Shown: positions 7,218-8,688 of the stretch, one piece after another | How positions within the stretch are numbered: the stretch's first letter is position 1 | Layout of the letters: every line of letters starts with the position of its first letter | DNA from: Enterovirga sp. | Lineage (GTDB): Bacteria > Pseudomonadota > Alphaproteobacteria > Rhizobiales > Beijerinckiaceae | Assembly (NCBI GenBank): GCA_028290385.1 | Contig: JAQGJZ010000135.1 | Location: forward strand, 1 to 8,688 | Length of the DNA: 8,688 nt | Reading direction: 5' to 3' | Program-made: the position numbers and the translations under genes | Notes under the pieces: generated by a model | The model's input: only the letters and a program-made list of their open reading frames with translations | Databases searched by the model: none | Told to the model about the DNA's origin: nothing

Positions 7218-7239
7218 AGCTCCATCGCGTGATGGAGCT
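7218..7239 (+). promoter_or_regulatory. Hairpin that covers the ribosome binding site of the M20 peptidase gene
   Basis: AGCTCCATC (7218-7226) and GATGGAGCT (7231-7239) form a perfect 9-bp stem with the 4-base loop GCGT. The Shine-Dalgarno GGAG (7234-7237), 5 bases before the ATG at 7243, lies wholly in the 3' arm. In an mRNA that starts upstream of 7218 the ribosome site would be base-paired. This could lower or gate translation (by temperature, a protein or an upstream ribosome), or it could be a DNA operator. The pairing is seen directly; the regulatory role is inferred. Confidence 0.5.
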
Positions 7240-7242
7240 GAC

Positions 7243-8619
7243 ATGATCGACCGGGTCCTCGGGGATATCGACACCGACCTCGACAATGCGCTGAGCCGCC
7301 TTTTCGACTGGCTCAAGATCCAGTCGATCTCGACCGATCCCGCCTACAAGGGCGAGTGCCGTAAGGCGGCCGAATGGGTGCGGGGAGAGCTCGAGGCGCT
7401 GGGGTTCCGGGCGCATCTCAGCGAGACCTCGCTCCACCCCGTGGTTGTCGGGCACAAGCCGAAGCCCGGGGCGCCGCACGTGCTGTTCTACGGCCATTAC
7501 GACGTCCAGCCCGTCGACCCGCTGGACCTCTGGGACGCGCCGCCCTTCGAGCCTCAGCTCGCCGAGCTGGAGCCGGGCCGGAAGGTCATCCGGGCGAGGG
7601 GCGCGTGCGACGACAAGGGCCAGGTCATGACCTTTCTCGAAGCCTGCCGCGCCTGGATAGCCACCGAGGGCGAATTGCCGGTTGGCGTGACGGTGCTGAT
7701 CGAGGGTGCCGAGGAGAACGGTTCCAAAGGGCTGCCCGAATGGCTCGCGGCCAACAAGGACGAGCTCAAGGCCGATTTCGCCCTCGTCTGCGACACGGGC
7801 ATGTGGGACCGCGCGACCCCCTCCATCACCACCTCGCTCCGGGGCCTCGTGTATCGCGAGATCATCGTGAAGGCGGCGGACCGCGATCTCCATTCGGGAT
7901 CCTTCGGCGGCGCGGCCCGAAACCCGATCCATGTCGTGGCCCGGATCATCGCCGACCTGCACGATACCGACGGCCGCGTGACGCTGCCGGGCTTCTATGA
8001 CGGCGTGCCCGAGACTCCGCCCGAGATTCTGGCGCGCTGGAAGGCGCTCGCCCTCACGCCGGAGACCTTCCTCGGCCAGGTGGGCCTCTCGATCCCGTCG
8101 GGCGAACGGGACCGGATGGTGATCGAGCAGATCCAGTCCCGGCCGACCTGCGACGCCAATGGCATCGTCGGCGGCTATACGGGCGAGGGCTCGAAAACCG
8201 TCATCGCCGCGCAGGCCAGCGCCAAGATCTCGTTCCGCCTCGTCGGACAGCAGGACCCGCACAAGATCGCCGCCGCCTTCGCGGCCTTTGTCCGGGAGCG
8301 CGTGCCCGCCGATTGCTCCGTCGAGATCCTGGACCACTCGGCCGCCGCCGCGATCCAGCTCCCGTATGACATGCCCGCGCTGAAGAAGGCCGAGGCCGCG
8401 CTGGCAGCCGAGTGGGGCACGGACCCGGTCGCGATCGGCAGCGGCGGCTCGATCCCGATCGTCGGCGATTTCAAGCGCACGCTCGGCCTCGACACGCTTC
8501 TCGTCGGCTTCGGCCTCGACGACGACCGAGTGCATTCGCCGAACGAAAAGTACGACCTGTCGAGCTTCCACAAGGGTGCGCGGAGCTGGGCCAGGATCCT
8601 GGGTGCGTTGGCATCCTGA
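7243..8619 (+). CDS. M20-family metallopeptidase (dipeptidase)
   Basis: A 458-residue cytosolic zinc peptidase of the M20 (ArgE/DapE/ACY1/CPG2/carnosinase-like) family, likely to cleave dipeptides or related amide substrates. The expected two-metal site is complete: H85 and D87 in YGHYDVQP, the bridging aspartate in RGACDDKGQ (D123/D124), the general base and metal glutamates in EGAEENGS (E157, E158), D184 in LVCDTG, and the distal H431 in DRVHSPNE. The inserted dimerisation domain (about 200-315) carries the conserved DLHSGSFGG with H217. There is no signal peptide. Length and motif spacing resemble the group annotated as M20/M25/M40 dipeptidases rather than DapE, which is shorter. The ATG at 7243 has GGAG 5 bases upstream, inside a hairpin. 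The gene follows the YjgR-type ATPase gene by 100 bp on the same strand, but the structured gap makes a shared operon uncertain. The exact substrate cannot be read from the sequence. Confidence 0.92.
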   Translation: MIDRVLGDIDTDLDNALSRLFDWLKIQSISTDPAYKGECRKAAEWVRGELEALGFRAHLSETSLHPVVVGHKPKPGAPHVLFYGHYDVQPVDPLDLWDAPPFEPQLAELEPGRKVIRARGACDDKGQVMTFLEACRAWIATEGELPVGVTVLIEGAEENGSKGLPEWLAANKDELKADFALVCDTGMWDRATPSITTSLRGLVYREIIVKAADRDLHSGSFGGAARNPIHVVARIIADLHDTDGRVTLPGFYDGVPETPPEILARWKALALTPETFLGQVGLSIPSGERDRMVIEQIQSRPTCDANGIVGGYTGEGSKTVIAAQASAKISFRLVGQQDPHKIAAAFAAFVRERVPADCSVEILDHSAAAAIQLPYDMPALKKAEAALAAEWGTDPVAIGSGGSIPIVGDFKRTLGLDTLLVGFGLDDDRVHSPNEKYDLSSFHKGARSWARILGALAS

Positions 8620-8625
8620 ACGCGC

Positions 8626-8654
8626 TTGCCGGTCCGGCGACATGCACCTATCCT
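8626..8654 (+). promoter_or_regulatory. Candidate sigma-70-type promoter for the gene starting at 8679
   Basis: TTGCCG (8626-8631) and TATCCT (8649-8654) are spaced 17 bp apart, each matching 4 of 6 consensus bases. Transcription would begin near 8661, leaving a short leader that holds the Shine-Dalgarno GGAGG (8669-8673) before the ATG at 8679. The -10 lies at the centre of a large palindrome, so a repressor could act there. The match is moderate and unproven. Confidence 0.4.
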
Positions 8655-8671
8655 AGGGGCATATCGCCGGA
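8633..8671. repeat. 39-bp near-perfect palindrome upstream of the right-edge gene
   Basis: The outer arms TCCGGCGA (8633-8640) and TCGCCGGA (8664-8671) pair perfectly. The inner arms ATGCACCTA (8642-8650) and TAGGGGCAT (8654-8662) pair with one mismatch (8646/8658). One C/A mismatch (8641/8663) separates the two blocks and the loop is TCC (8651-8653). In total 16 of 18 positions pair. It starts 13 bp after the peptidase stop codon, and its 3' arm overlaps the Shine-Dalgarno of the next gene (GGAGG, 8669-8673). It could be a DNA operator, a read-through RNA hairpin that hides the ribosome site, or a transcript-end structure; there is no T tract. Confidence 0.6.
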
Positions 8672-8678
8672 GGCGTTC

Positions 8679-8688
8679 ATGGTCAGAG
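8679..8688 (+). CDS. Start of an unidentified gene cut by the right edge
   Basis: Only the ATG and two further codons (Met-Val-Arg) are in the window, so nothing can be said of the product. The call rests on a strong Shine-Dalgarno, GGAGG at 8669-8673, exactly 5 bases before the ATG, and on a candidate promoter upstream. It is on the same strand as the peptidase gene, 59 bp after its stop. Confidence 0.6.

Noticed and set aside
7210..8643. 477-codon minus-strand open frame opposite the peptidase gene, slightly longer than it
   Set aside because: There are no domain motifs and it is Arg/Asp/Gly-rich. The plus-strand protein carries all M20 metal ligands and a ribosome site.

Overview
This is a GC-rich, densely coding stretch of a bacterial chromosome, with six complete genes and the starts of two more. 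The GC-biased codon use, the heterodimeric methylmalonyl-CoA mutase and the style of the proteins suggest an alphaproteobacterium, probably Hyphomicrobiales (Methylobacterium-like). This placement is inference from protein resemblance; there is no rRNA or other marker in the window. I see no mobile element, CRISPR array, tRNA or rRNA, and no sign of recent transfer.

Left arm (1-2050, minus strand): the small and large subunits of methylmalonyl-CoA mutase in the order mutA-mutB, with mutB running off the left edge. The enzyme interconverts (R)-methylmalonyl-CoA and succinyl-CoA. In this kind of organism that serves propionyl-CoA use and the ethylmalonyl-CoA route of C1/C2 assimilation. A 117-bp divergent gap separates mutA from a plus-strand gene (2168-4366) for a large DsbD/ScsB-type transmembrane thiol:disulfide reductase. 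That protein has all three cysteine pairs: periplasmic N-terminal domain, membrane core and C-terminal thioredoxin domain.

Middle (4410-5295, minus strand): folK (folate pathway pyrophosphokinase) lies 25 bp downstream of a gene for a 128-residue Gly/Met-rich protein of unknown role. The two probably form one transcript. The small gene is divergent from a plus-strand gene for a HerA/FtsK-like P-loop ATPase of the YjgR (DUF853) family.

Right arm (5403-8688, plus strand): the YjgR-type ATPase, a structured 100-bp gap, an M20-family dipeptidase with all expected zinc ligands, and the first three codons of another gene at the right edge.

The genes are ordinary housekeeping or metabolic genes without a single shared pathway, and I do not see a new multi-gene system. 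The most notable unexplained structure is non-coding. Two successive plus-strand genes (the M20 peptidase and the gene starting at 8679) each have an inverted repeat just upstream whose 3' arm contains or overlaps the Shine-Dalgarno sequence. The second is a 39-bp near-perfect palindrome that also covers the best promoter -10 candidate in the window.
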